64,000 nt of DNA from Acanthaster planci (Eukaryota; Echinodermata; Asteroidea; Valvatida; Acanthasteridae): contig NW_019091402.1 of NCBI RefSeq assembly GCF_001949145.1, forward strand, positions 2,773,756-2,837,755, in the 5' to 3' direction. This document shows positions 17,540-45,574 of the stretch, in pieces. The stretch's first letter is position 1. Each line of letters opens with the position of its first letter. The position numbers and the translations under genes are program-made. The notes under the pieces are model-generated. The model saw only the letters and a program-made list of their open reading frames with translations, did not search any database and had not been told where the DNA came from.

Positions 17540-20500
17540 ATGGAATTCCAGGTTCGTTCTTGCTTTCTGCCAACTATGGCACTTTTTATCTTTCTGATTT
17601 TCATGAGCCTGTGTACACAGAAGGCAGAGACGTCTGTATCGGATACTTGGGAAAGTCTGAAGAATTCCGATGCCGTTCAGCAAGCACGAAAGGTAACAAT
17701 AATTATATTACAACATGTACAAAGACAAAGTCAATCATGTAAACTGGTCAAAGGCACGTGATGCACGTGCACTAAAATGCGGGTGATGCACGATGTGTAC
17801 AAATGTATGGTATGTGTGCATCACGCCCTGTGGGTCTTACTTATCAGTAATTAGTCTAATTTTTAACGTGTCTTACTGGACCTACTGTTTTTGGTTTAGT
17901 TCTGTAATTTGTAACACTGTCTGTGTATTTTAGGCAATAGGTGTGCTATATGTTATGTAATATTAATTAATACGGTACTGGAGAATCCTGCTTGACAAGC
18001 CTTTGCTTCTTCAAGTTCTTGGGACCCCCATGGAGGAAGGACACGACCCCCCCATCCACATTTATTTATTTTTTCAAGACATATTGTAATGGAGGTTTAC
18101 ACAGTCACTTCGCCCCATTTCCGCGTCGCCCCTCACCACTTTGTCCCTACTAACCACTTCGCCCCATCCCCACATCGCCATTTCGCCCCATCCCCACATC
18201 GTCCCATCCCCACTTAGGAAAACCTAAAATTAAACTGATGAACACAGAAAATACACACATTGACAAAAAACTAAAAATTAACGTGAAGAAATAATCAATC
18301 AATCAATTGGTCGGTTGATTGATTGATTGATTGTCAACATCAACACGTAGTAATGTCAACACCTTCAAAAAACCTTTTACCTGTAAATCAACCATCGAGG
18401 TACTTCCTGAACGGTAAGATACTACTTACCGTTCGGGAAGTACCATAGAGGTAGGTCTAGAATTAACCCCACAAATAGGGCTGTAGTGGATCTCTTTTAC
18501 AATCTGTCTCTTATCTGTCGCCATCACAGCCCTACTTCAAGGCATGTCTTAAATGCCTGAAATCCAAACTGCAGGATTGTCACAAACTTTGAATCCCAAT
18601 ATCTTCCGAAATGAGAATGACTCGACAATTTTACTTACACCAGCGTATTCCTCAGCGTTTGGACTTTTATATGAGCACCCTCAAGCTTTCCCAAATCGTA
18701 TATTTTTCGACGTATGGTGCCTTGGAAAGTGGGCCTATGATATTTCTATGCTGACCATGGGCGGCGCCATTTTGAAAAACAAAAGCCGCACTTCTTGCAC
18801 CGGAAGTCAAGGCACCCGACAGGTGCTGTAGATGCATAATTCATGTTGTCACTGTATTGCTTAGTAGAAAGTTGCGTGCGCACTTTGCTAGTGTACAGTA
18901 CGCCCACAGTACATGTGTGCATATTAATGTTATTTAAATTTAATTTCACTGGTTCCTTGTTCGTCTGTCACGCAAGGTGTGAAGGGGAACCAGTTTTGTA
19001 TGGTACAGTGTATACCGAAGTGCCTGTCGGGTGCCTTGAAATCTGACGCAAGAAGCGCTGCATTTGTTTGTTAAAATGGTGCTGCCCATGGAAACGTGTC
19101 AAATGTCGTTCACAAGTGCCTTGTATCCCAAATTCCATAAATGCAGTGTTGAAATTACTAAATATGCCTGCGGACAGCATATTTTGCAGGAAATTTAGCA
19201 CAACTCCTCACTTTCCATTGTGATTCACAAACGATCTACGTTCATCTAAATACATGTTTGCGCATGTGCGAAACGGCCTTCATTGCAATAAACCTTGACC
19301 CACATTCTGTCAGCTAGTTATGTTCCAAAGATATGTAACACAAATCTGCTGCAAGCTGCTTGCTGACTACAATGACCTAAAATACAAATCTCAAAATAAT
19401 CTCAAAATGAGTAGTTTCCCTCATGGATGTTCAGGCCATGGGGTTGTATATAATTAACACTCTTTTCTTTCCCTCTTTTCTGTTGGCAGATTATACCCCC
19501 CCCCACTTGGGGTCCAGTTCCATCCATTGTATTTTTTCTTTGATCTCTTCCCCCCTTACATTCCTTTGTTGTTTAACCATGGCTTTCATGCACTCCCCTT
19601 TATCCTTTGCCCCTTTATCCAGCCTGCAGCTTTCTTGACCTTTTCTCCTGTCGTCTTGTGTTCATCCATGCTTGGTTGATTCTTTGTTCGCATGTTTGTC
19701 CTTTCCACTTGTTATTTTGCCTTTGAGAAAGATTCTGCTTGGATCAAAACGTCAGACCCTCCATATTATGAGCTAGTTAAGTTGTCTAGAGCTAGGTCAA
19801 GGTCTTCACTCCATTGGAAATGTGCGGAGACGCACGGACAACAGACCTAGCCATAGCCCTGGAAGCCCATTTCAGACACAGCCTTATCTGTGGCTTCTTC
19901 ACACCTACAGGTCTTCCATACATGTGTAAGGGGCGGTAGGTTGCTATGCATTTCGCACATGTGCAAAGGCATACTACGGTACTACATATAGATGAACATA
20001 GAACAGTCATGACGGAAAGCATGGAGTTGCGCTAAATTTCCTGCAAAGTACTTCATCTGCACTTAGTAATTTCAACACAGCATCCATGGAATTCAGGATA
20101 CAAGGCACTTGTGAATGATATTTGAGCAGCCTCCGCCAGGTACAAACGTGAGGGAAAAACATTGAAAAAAAATTCACATTTTAGGAGGACTTTTGTACTC
20201 TAGACGTCAGTCATAGTGTAAATGAAAAGTAAAAACCTCATGAAAGACTTTTTGGGAAAAAGTGTGCCCCTGTATGTTCCAGTCAGTCCCTGACAGATTC
20301 ACACGTAACACGCTTTGTTATGCTAGGTTATCATATAATATCCCCACCCCTTTATTGTAATGGTATGGTCCGAGCTGCTCCCAAGGTAACAAGGCTGCTA
20401 ATTTCGGAGCTGTTCGGAGGAGGCTGTTTTTGTGAACTAAAAAGTGGTTAAGCCAAAATGTTCTTTTAACAAATAGTTCTCAGTGAAATACTGCATCTTT

Positions 20501-23500
20501 CGATTTAGAACATGTGTTTTAGAAGTGTGTATTTGCAATGGGTTTACTTGCTCCTGCGCCTCAGTTGTGGGGACATACATGTGCACTTGTCATTTCACCT
20601 ATTTTGGGGGGACAGAAAACGTTGGGGACACAAAAATACCCCCACAATTTGGTTCAAATTTCCCCAACAAAAGAACTTGTCCCCTGAACGCGGTGAATGC
20701 CTACCGACGTACACTGTCCGTGTTGATGGTAATCAGTATGACACGCCCTGCATGCTTGAGAAACCCTGCCATGCCCTTGCAGAGCTACGTGTACAGGTAG
20801 CTATTACTTCATCACAGTCACTTTTGAGAAAATATGCGAAAATTTGTGCCATTGTCACTGTCGTGACTGTCGTCATGTAGAGTAGGCCTACCTTAAATTC
20901 GCTTACAGGCCTACAAATATTTGCATATATCTGACTTTCTCTTGTATTGAGTTATTGTTGATAATCGTCACATCAGCTTTTTTTCCTCTTAGCAGGTATG
21001 TGCAAATCAGAAGTTTAAGCAGATAGGCCTCTTAGTTACGCAAATCAATTGTCTTACTTATTTTCTCATCACCAATTTTGCATAGTTTGTTTGAAAAGAA
21101 TGTAACTTAATGTGTAACTGTTCCTTGAAATTGAATTGAAAATACTACAGGAGAGAAAGTCAAGATATAGTGAAGAATAGTATTTTCTTTTCAAAGTTCA
21201 TGGCCAATCCCAAGTTATAAATGCACCAATTATTGGTTCCCAGTTCAAGAGGCTGCAAGACACAGAATTATCAGATGTATGTACATTGCAGCTGAAACCC
21301 TTTAAAAATGACATTTACAGTTTGTGTGAGAATTACGGTGATGTCAGCTTTACTGTAACCGATCTGACTCGACTGCAGATGATGGTGTTCTTGTTGCTTT
21401 GATGGCATCCTGCTGTCTTCAACACATTATTCCACTTAGTATTTTAGTCAAACTTTCAACTTAAAAAGTGAAGCCATGGTCTATTTAAGAACAAACGGTG
21501 CGTAAATTATGGTGGCTCATGGATTGTGAGGCCACTTTATTTAATTTTTTTTGTTAACTGCAGTCATCCCCATGCTACCAATAACTTCACAGTTGTTTTT
21601 TTTTTTTCAGGAATGGTCTCGTGCAAGGACTAAAACACAAAGCTTCATCAACAAGGTATCAAATGGGAAACTTGCAGAAGACATCACCACTTACATTGAT
21701 AACACTCTGATGAAGCTGTTTAGTATCAGAGGTATGGAAAATCTTGCAAAATGTTTCAGGCCCCTGAGCTGGTCCCTCATTGTTTTCTGCTGTCCTGCCC
21801 TTGGTGAATCATGGACCCTTCATGTGTTAAGAAACTCACACTAATTCCCACACCTCCCATACCGATTCTCACACCTCCCATACCGATTCCCACACCTCCC
21901 ATACTGACTCCCATGCCTCCTATATCAGTTCCCACACCTCCCATACCAATTGCCATGTCTCCTATACCGATTCCCATGCCTCCCATACCAATTCCCACAC
22001 CTCCCATACCGATTCCCATGCCTCCCATACCCATTCCCACGCCTCCCATACCGATTCCCATGCCTCCTATACCAATTCCCATGCCTCCTATACCAATTCC
22101 CATGCATCCCATACCAATTCCCATGCCTCCCATACCAATGCCCACAACTCCCATACCAATTCCCATGCCTCCCATACCAAGTCCCACGCCTCCCATACCG
22201 ATTCCCACACCTCCAATACCAGTTCCCACATCTCCCATACCAATTCCCAGCCCTCCCATACCGATTCCCACGCCTCCCATACCGATTCCCACACCTCCAA
22301 TACCAGTTCCCACATCTCCCATACCAATTCCCAGCCCTCCCATACCAATTCCCAGCCCTCCCATACCGATTCCCACGCCTCCCATACCGATTCCCACGTC
22401 TCCCATACCGATTCCCACGCCTCCCATACCGATTCCCATGCCTCTCAAACTGACAACTGTTGTTTCCGTATGGATACCCAACAGAAGACCCCAGTTTAAT
22501 GGAAATACAGCCCATTGTTATCGCTGTGGTAATCAAACCTTACACTTTGAATATATGGTCGCCCTTCCTTCCTGCCTCCACACCTCAGTGAGTGAACTGC
22601 AGAAGACACTGAAGAAAGCCCAGCAGACCTGGCTGGGGCCGGCCCTCATGGGCCTCTGGCTTCTCCTGGGTTATGTCACCCTCAAGCTGACCTCCTGCAC
22701 CACTTTCCTGGTTGTCATGTCAACCACTGTCCTGATCCACTCCATCTATGGCTCTGTGGTCGTCTTCACCCAGGTGGTTGTATTTATCGGTGAGTTTCAT
22801 TTCCTGGTTGGAGGGTGTGCACTGAATTTCGAGCCTGTTTTTCTTCTTGAGATTTTCCATCTCTAACAGATGGGCCAAAAAATGTGTGAATGTGGGCTAT
22901 TGATCTCTGCTCACTCCAGACACCAGTGCCTAGGAGTCATGACAAATCCTTGCACTTTAAACTTGCCAAATTTTGTCAAGCCTCAAGTCAAGTAATGGTG
23001 ACTGGCTGTACATTTCTTAGTCCTCTTCCCAAAACAAAGACCTGATGGGCCTCACAGGAAGCAAGAGGTGATTGAATAATGAACAAGTTTGAACCAACCT
23101 GACAAAAATGACTTGGAAGTTGTCAGAGCCACTTTTGAGCCCATAACTTTTTGTCCACATATTGTGCATTTTTACCATGATGGCAAGTGGACAGATAAAT
23201 CAGAAGATGGAACTGGGTCATTCCATGAGGTTAGGGCATAATTTGTGACGGTGCCCATTGTTATGTTGGTTCCCTGCGTGTGGATTCCAAATTGACATTG
23301 TTATAAATACATCTTGCAAGGCTGAATGCAGAGGGGTGTGTTATTTTTACAGAGTAAATGACCTACTCTACAGGTCATGACAGCTGGTAAAAGTTACCCA
23401 TGTAACAAGGACACCATCACAAATTGTGCCCCAACCTCATGGAATGACCCAACTCAGTAATTCTTTCTAACGTAGTAACCAATGGGTTAATGAAAAAATT

Positions 23501-23797
23501 GCGTCTGAGAGTGCCATCTTGACTGCCTGATGTTTTTCTGCATTTCCTTTCACCACAGGTCTGTGCATGTACATCGCCTCACTAATAGCTAACAATGTTG
23601 TCCTCTGTGCTGTCACCATTCTCACCTTCTACGTGTCCTACTCTGTCTTTGGGGTGTGTCGCCGGCCGTATTCACAGGGCGTGCTCTATGACCTGGAGGA
23701 CCGGGTCACCGACCTCAGCCAGAGGACGGCAGGCATGGAGAGCAAGATGGTGGGCCTGGAGCAGAAAATTGACCTCCTGCTGGAGGGTCGAGAGTGA
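17540..23797 (+). CDS. Multi-pass membrane protein, BRI3BP/TMEM109-like (237 aa)
   Basis: Four exons: 17540-17692, 21611-21731, 22589-22789 and 23559-23797, with phases 0, 1 and 1, total 714 nt including TGA. Start is the first ATG in frame. The product has a hydrophobic N-terminal signal or anchor (about residues 13-26), a Trp-containing amphipathic region (SDTWESL, EWSRART), then about four hydrophobic segments (107-123, 129-151, 154-168, 170-190). After a basic CRRP turn there is a short C-terminal coiled coil (VLYDLEDRV...LEQKIDLLL). Order, length and the C-terminal leucine-rich helix match BRI3BP and TMEM109 (mitsugumin-23), ER/mitochondrial membrane proteins linked to cation conduction and cell death in vertebrates. 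The resemblance is architectural with limited residue identity, so the family call is moderate. It converges on the EFCAB5 gene. Confidence 0.6.
18110..18220 (+). repeat. Short degenerate tandem repeat (CACTTCGCCCCATCCC)
   Basis: Four to five imperfect copies of a 16-18 bp C-rich unit in intron 1 of the BRI3BP-like gene. Confidence 0.6.
18294..18333. repeat. Inverted tetranucleotide array (AATC)n/(GATT)n
   Basis: Four AATC units followed, after a short TGGTCGGT spacer, by their inverted complement (GATT)n. The structure is a potential hairpin or slip-strand site. Confidence 0.8.
18399..18444 (+). repeat. Fully paired 20-bp hairpin with 6-nt loop
   Basis: The left arm 18399-18418 pairs with the right arm 18425-18444 over all 20 positions, including one G-U wobble if transcribed. 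The loop is ATACTA. It lies in the first intron of the BRI3BP-like gene on the sense strand. It could be the core of a foldback element or a small-RNA precursor, but the stem is short for a typical miRNA precursor. Confidence 0.75.
18754..19096. mobile_element. Foldback element with about 76-bp inverted arms
   Basis: The left arm 18754-18829 (CCATGGGCGGCGCCATTTT to CACCCGACAGGTGC) is matched by the reverse complement of 19021-19096 (CCATGGGCAGCACCATTTT to CACCCGACAGGCAC), with scattered mismatches. The roughly 190-bp centre is non-coding. I could not define a target duplication. Confidence 0.7.
19100..20125. repeat. Pair of inverted dispersed-repeat copies
   Basis: The sequence at about 19100-19280 recurs as the reverse complement at about 19950-20125. 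Shared blocks include CTAAATTTCCTGCAAA, TAGTAATTTCAACAC and ATACAAGGCACTTGTGAA. By eye identity is around 75-80%. The arms are about 670 bp apart inside one intron, so a transcript could form a long imperfect duplex. Confidence 0.7.
21841..22446 (+). repeat. 21-bp minisatellite (CCTCCCATACCGATTCCCACA)n
   Basis: About 28 copies in intron 2 of the BRI3BP-like gene. The unit is a multiple of three with no stops in several frames, so long artefactual frames appear: Pro/Ile/Thr-rich on plus, Gly/Met/Ile-rich on minus. The plus frame remains open into the real exon at 22589. The splice sites at 21731 and 22589 exclude it from the coding model. Confidence 0.95.
23215..23450. mobile_element. Foldback/MITE element with AACT target duplication
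   Basis: Inverted ends: left GGGTCATTCCATGAGGTTAG, right (reverse complement) GGGTCATTCCATGAGGTTGG. The match extends about 60 bp inward with scattered mismatches. AACT is repeated directly outside both ends (23211-23214 and 23451-23454), consistent with a 4-bp target-site duplication. It is 236 bp, non-coding, and lies in intron 3 of the BRI3BP-like gene. Confidence 0.75.
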
Positions 23798-25605
23798 TAT
23801 CCATAGCGGACTCTCTGTTCTAGATCGCTGATGAATTAATTTCAGAACTTCATTTCTTGTACATTTTTGATGGTGTGGATACTCAGCGATGGTCATTGTG
23901 TGTAGTGGTCCTGTATACTGAATTTGTGTTTAAACTTCTTGAAAAGTGGTTATGATCACAGTTTTATTTGCTTCAAATCGTGTCACAGTACCAAACGAAA
24001 GGTGATATTCAGTTATCATGATGTTGTATTTGTTTTTTTTCCCATTCGTGGCATCTTTAAACATACAGTACTGGAAATGCTTTGAATGAAACATGAAAGC
24101 ACTGTGTCAAATAATCACAAATGCAGATCAAAGAAATTTCTTTTAAGAGAACCAGTGGAGTTTGGGTGCATTTTCTGTGTTGCATAATTGTCATGCCTTT
24201 TAATCCCTTAGTGCTTTCTTTAACTTTTGGAAAGAAATTGGGATTTTTAATCATGTTTTTGGCTTTTCAGAAAACATGTCAGGCTTTGGTGCCAGGACAA
24301 TACTATCCACAAATCTTGCCAGTTTTAAAGATGCATTTTGGATTTTCCAGTTTTGTTGCAAAAATACATAAAGATCAGATCTGTTTCTGTATTCACCTGA
24401 TGAAGGCACTCCAGTTATTTTGGGTTTGAACCCTGGATATTTTAAATGTTGCATGTGATTTGTATATTTATGGTGTTTGTCATATTTGTCAATAGATTTG
24501 TTTGAATGGAAAGATCAGATTTCTCCAGTTTTGAAAAGTGTAATACTGTTTGTAGAGTTACATACTTGACCTGACCTGAAAAAATCTAACTTAGAATGCC
24601 ATCCATGACCTCATGCTTTCGAAATACATGTACACGAGGCTCATTTTTTTTTCGAAATTGTTGAAAATTAGTATTAGCACTGTGATTGCAACTTTAATAG
24701 TGTTTAGGAATTAAACAAATTTGTTACACAAAACCAACAATAATGACAATGCAGAACGATTTCCTTTTTTGAGTTTAATAAATTCAAAATCTGGATGGAA
24801 TATTATACAAAAGCTGGCAATGAAACCAACCATTTCATATCTGCCGTTTCTTTCATCTGTACAAGTTTCTGTTTATTTTTAAGGACTCATCATAAAAGTA
24901 AAATTTTGCAAAGCAGGAGAGCAACTGTAAAACCGCAATTTGGAGATAAAAGTAATTCATATTTATTTGCAAGGCACAAGATACGAGGTAAGTCACGTAC
25001 ATTGAATTTAAAAAACTAGTAAATTTTCCTCTGTGATTTGGAAAAAATTAAGAAAACCTGTATTACACCTGTCCAAAAATTTATACATTTGTACAAGTTT
25101 GATTCCGACAGTTAATTATTGCTTACGTCAGTTCATCTCGCCTTACAGTGACACAGGATTTCACTCTGCTGTTTTGCTCCTGAAGACCTGTTTTTAACCC
25201 AAGTGCAAATACACCCAGTTTCAGACAACTTCACATATTTAACATTAGCTTCTAGTTACATTATAACCAAGTATACTATTTTATTGTTCCCAATTAAATA
25301 AAACATGACGCATGCCCTTGAATTAGAAATCTACTTACATAGTATCCTGCTCAGCACAGTTTGACAGATTAGCGTAAACAACTAGTGTAATTTATCAATG
25401 TGGACTTTCACAAATCCTATAATGTATATACTTCTGAAGTAAGAAGCAGTTTGCACTGTGAATTATCCATGTCAAAAGGGCTTCCTTGTCTTACTGGAAT
25501 AAAGTGCTTAAGAAAACAAGACGCTGTGAACAACTTGATGCCAGGCTTGATCCCCTAACAACCCCCCCAGCATGTAAGATAACATCTCAATGGCTGCAGC
25601 CTGGT
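23798..25605. other. Convergent 3' region between BRI3BP-like and EFCAB5
   Basis: AT-rich 3' untranslated and flanking sequence. A possible poly(A) signal AATAAA on plus occurs at 24777-24782. No further gene is supportable. Confidence 0.5.
25280..25302. terminator. Opposed poly(A) signals between two convergent genes
   Basis: AATAAA on the plus strand at 25297-25302 (distal option for the BRI3BP-like gene) and on the minus strand at 25280-25285 (TTTATT on plus; about 320 bases past the EFCAB5 stop) lie only 11 bases apart. If both are used, the two mRNAs would overlap only slightly. Confidence 0.35.
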
Positions 25606-42978
<17,373 letters not shown>

Positions 42979-45574
42979 AGTTCAACCACCTACCATTAAC
43001 ACCCCAAAAGAAAAAATACAGATATCTTTGAACAAAATGAGGATAATTAAAACAAAGCGTAATGTAATTGCAATTTTGAATATGCTAGATGAAAATTTCA
43101 AATTCATTTTTTAGTTTTTATTTTTTTATCAGAGACAGCACAAATGCATGCCATTTATCTGGGACTAATATGACACCGAACTGAGTTGACTTAGGACCAA
43201 GTGGAACAAGGATCGCATTTGTTTGAGACCAAGGATTTTCAAGTTAACTTGAAAGCATATGCCCTACACAGCATGAGAACATTCTCCTGTCTCACCCCAA
43301 TTATATAGCACTGTCCCAATGCCAACTACTAATGCTATGATGGGGAGGCAACATCCCCAGTATCTTCAGTGCTGCTGCAGCCTCAGAAAACTATTCCATA
43401 TACAGATACATGTACCACTAATTTTTCCCTGCAGTGACCTTTCAGCCACCTGAAAGCAACAAAATGTTCTAAAACGTCAATTTCGACGTGAAAGTATTTA
43501 GATATTCACTCAAAAAGCCCTTAGAATTTTTCTGACCAGTCTCACAGTATTTGTGCACAAGGCGTCAAGCAGTATATTGAATCCTTTCCCAGCCTAACAT
43601 TGCCTGCATGTTGGGCGCGGTTGGTTGATCTGCACAGTCACTCAATCTTTGCATTTCTGTTGAACTCACTGCGTGATTTGCTGATGAATCTGCCATCAGC
43701 CAATCATATTTTCTTTCCTTTCGCGGCTGTGGAAGATTATTTTGAAAAGGGGAAGTAAAGTCGAAGATTTCATATAGCACCGACTAAAACAAGAGTTTTA
43801 GTCATAACACAATGCGCAGTGTGCTATCACTATCACTTTTCTCGCGATCATGTTGATTGACTGATCGCGCCCATCATTTTACACTGTTGATGTACCCTAA
43901 CATGTATGGTGCGGCCCCTAACACAGTGCACTTCATTCCATTTTTTGCCTAAAGGCCCAACTAGTTGGTGCTTTACGTGAGAAATACTTTCACTTCAAAT
44001 TCCATAAGTTGAATTTCATTAAGCTCTCACTATTCCTGTGCATGAATGTGATGTTTAAATACACACTACAAATTTCCAGCGAAATTGTATTTTGACCTGA
44101 TTCTGATTTTTTTCTGGGGCAGAGAGGCGAGGTGCACAACGAACTCAAATGTGCAAAAACTAAGAAATTAATTTTATTCTAAACTTGCAGCTGGGTATGC
44201 TAGTAAGTGGGTAGAATTTACCAACTTTATGAATCGTAATATGGGATAAGATTTGTTCATGCTACAGGCGGGATAGGTACCTCTCAGTTTCTCTCATCAG
44301 AATCGTGAGGAAATTCAATTGAAAAAGGAAAGTCTGTGTCACTGGTCATGACACCTCAAAGGTTGGATTGAAAAGAACAGATAGGACTAGTGTTACGACC
44401 TTGTGTAAATAAAAAAGTCTACACAGATTTCAAATAGGCATATGCACAACCTAATAAAACTGCTCAGGTAAAATAGTTCAAATTAAGGCTGGTTCATACT
44501 TCGTGTGAAAGCAAAAATGGAGGCCAATTTCTGACGTCAAATCACATATTCGCACGGCGAATTTGCAAAAGTTGAACTCATTTCAACTTGAGTGAAATTT
44601 TGCCACAAATCTTTCATGACATCAGCTTCACTTTGCTTTCACTTGTAATATCCCCTTAATCCTCTTCTCCCCTTTTCGAAATTTGTACGCAATAGTTATT
44701 TCCCCTCTGTTCATGCCTTGCCAGGCCTCTCCAAGGCTCTCCCCTTGCTTTCTTGCCTGTGTCCTGGGTCGGACGTTCTCTTATTGCATTTAAAAATAAT
44801 TTTAGTGTCTTTTCTTGGTGGTCTTTTGTTAAACGGTGTAATTGGTCTATATCTGTAAACTTCTTCTTTCTGAGCTTTTGATGTTTCTTATGAACAGTTG
44901 ATGCCAATAAAGGTATTTCGAAGACTCAGACCTAGGCCTGGCGTTAATGATGTCGGGGCCTAGGCCTAATTATAATGATTAAAATCAAGTTATACTGCCA
45001 GGACTGGATATACCTTTCGTTCAGCCTTGGCTCTCAATTTACAGTGAATAATGTACTTAATTACTCACCTGAATTTAATCTTTATGAACTAGACCTACTA
45101 CAAAATGCAGGGTAAATCACATTTTGGGGAAGATCGTCTCACAGAAGATGAAAACATGGTACGTAGGTTATACAAGTACTTATGATAAGACCTGTAGACG
45201 ATCAAGATCGCTTGTCCCATCGCGCGCGCGTACGCCAAGCAAGCTAGCCAGCTTCCCGTTTCCCTGTTGCTATGGTGCGAAATGAGCATGTCTGCTGACC
45301 CCTATGAATATGCAGTTTACATATGAGGGCTACATATAACCTTTGACCTACATAAACAGACTGAAATATCCCTGGTTGCCATTGTAAGCTAATGACAGCT
45401 TTACATTTTTGCTGATAAGAAGTCGGGAACCAGTGACACGTTCCACCCAGGAAGCCGGAATCTCGTCTGAAGTTGCCCCTAAACACGTCAATTTTTTTGT
45501 CTTTATCGAATAAAATATGTGAAGGTGACCGCTCATAATTAGAAGAACTTTATCTGGCTACGAGAATCTGAAGA
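42979..45574. other. Head-to-head intergenic region between EFCAB5 and SSH
   Basis: 2.6 kb between the two start codons, probably holding both promoters and 5' untranslated exons. A CpG-rich patch with CGCGCGCGTACG near 45220 is a reasonable promoter candidate for the phosphatase. The frame at 44656-44907 (minus) and the sequence near 44900 ending in ATGCCAATAAAGG look like a repeat tail rather than a gene. No TATA box is convincing. Confidence 0.5.

Noticed and set aside
20512-20880. 122-codon frame with PTYTVRVDGNQYDTP, resembling a double-stranded-RNA-binding motif
   Set aside because: Only a short stretch resembles the family; the Lys/Ala-rich second helix is missing, and it lies within an intron with no consistent splice partner.
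21777-22536. Glycine/methionine-rich minus-strand frames of 203 and 234 codons
   Set aside because: Pure translations of the 21-bp minisatellite. They oppose a spliced gene and have no independent start or domain context.
44656-44907. 83-codon basic frame on minus near the SSH promoter
   Set aside because: No recognisable family. The surrounding sequence, ending in CCAATAAAGG on plus, looks like a repeat tail.
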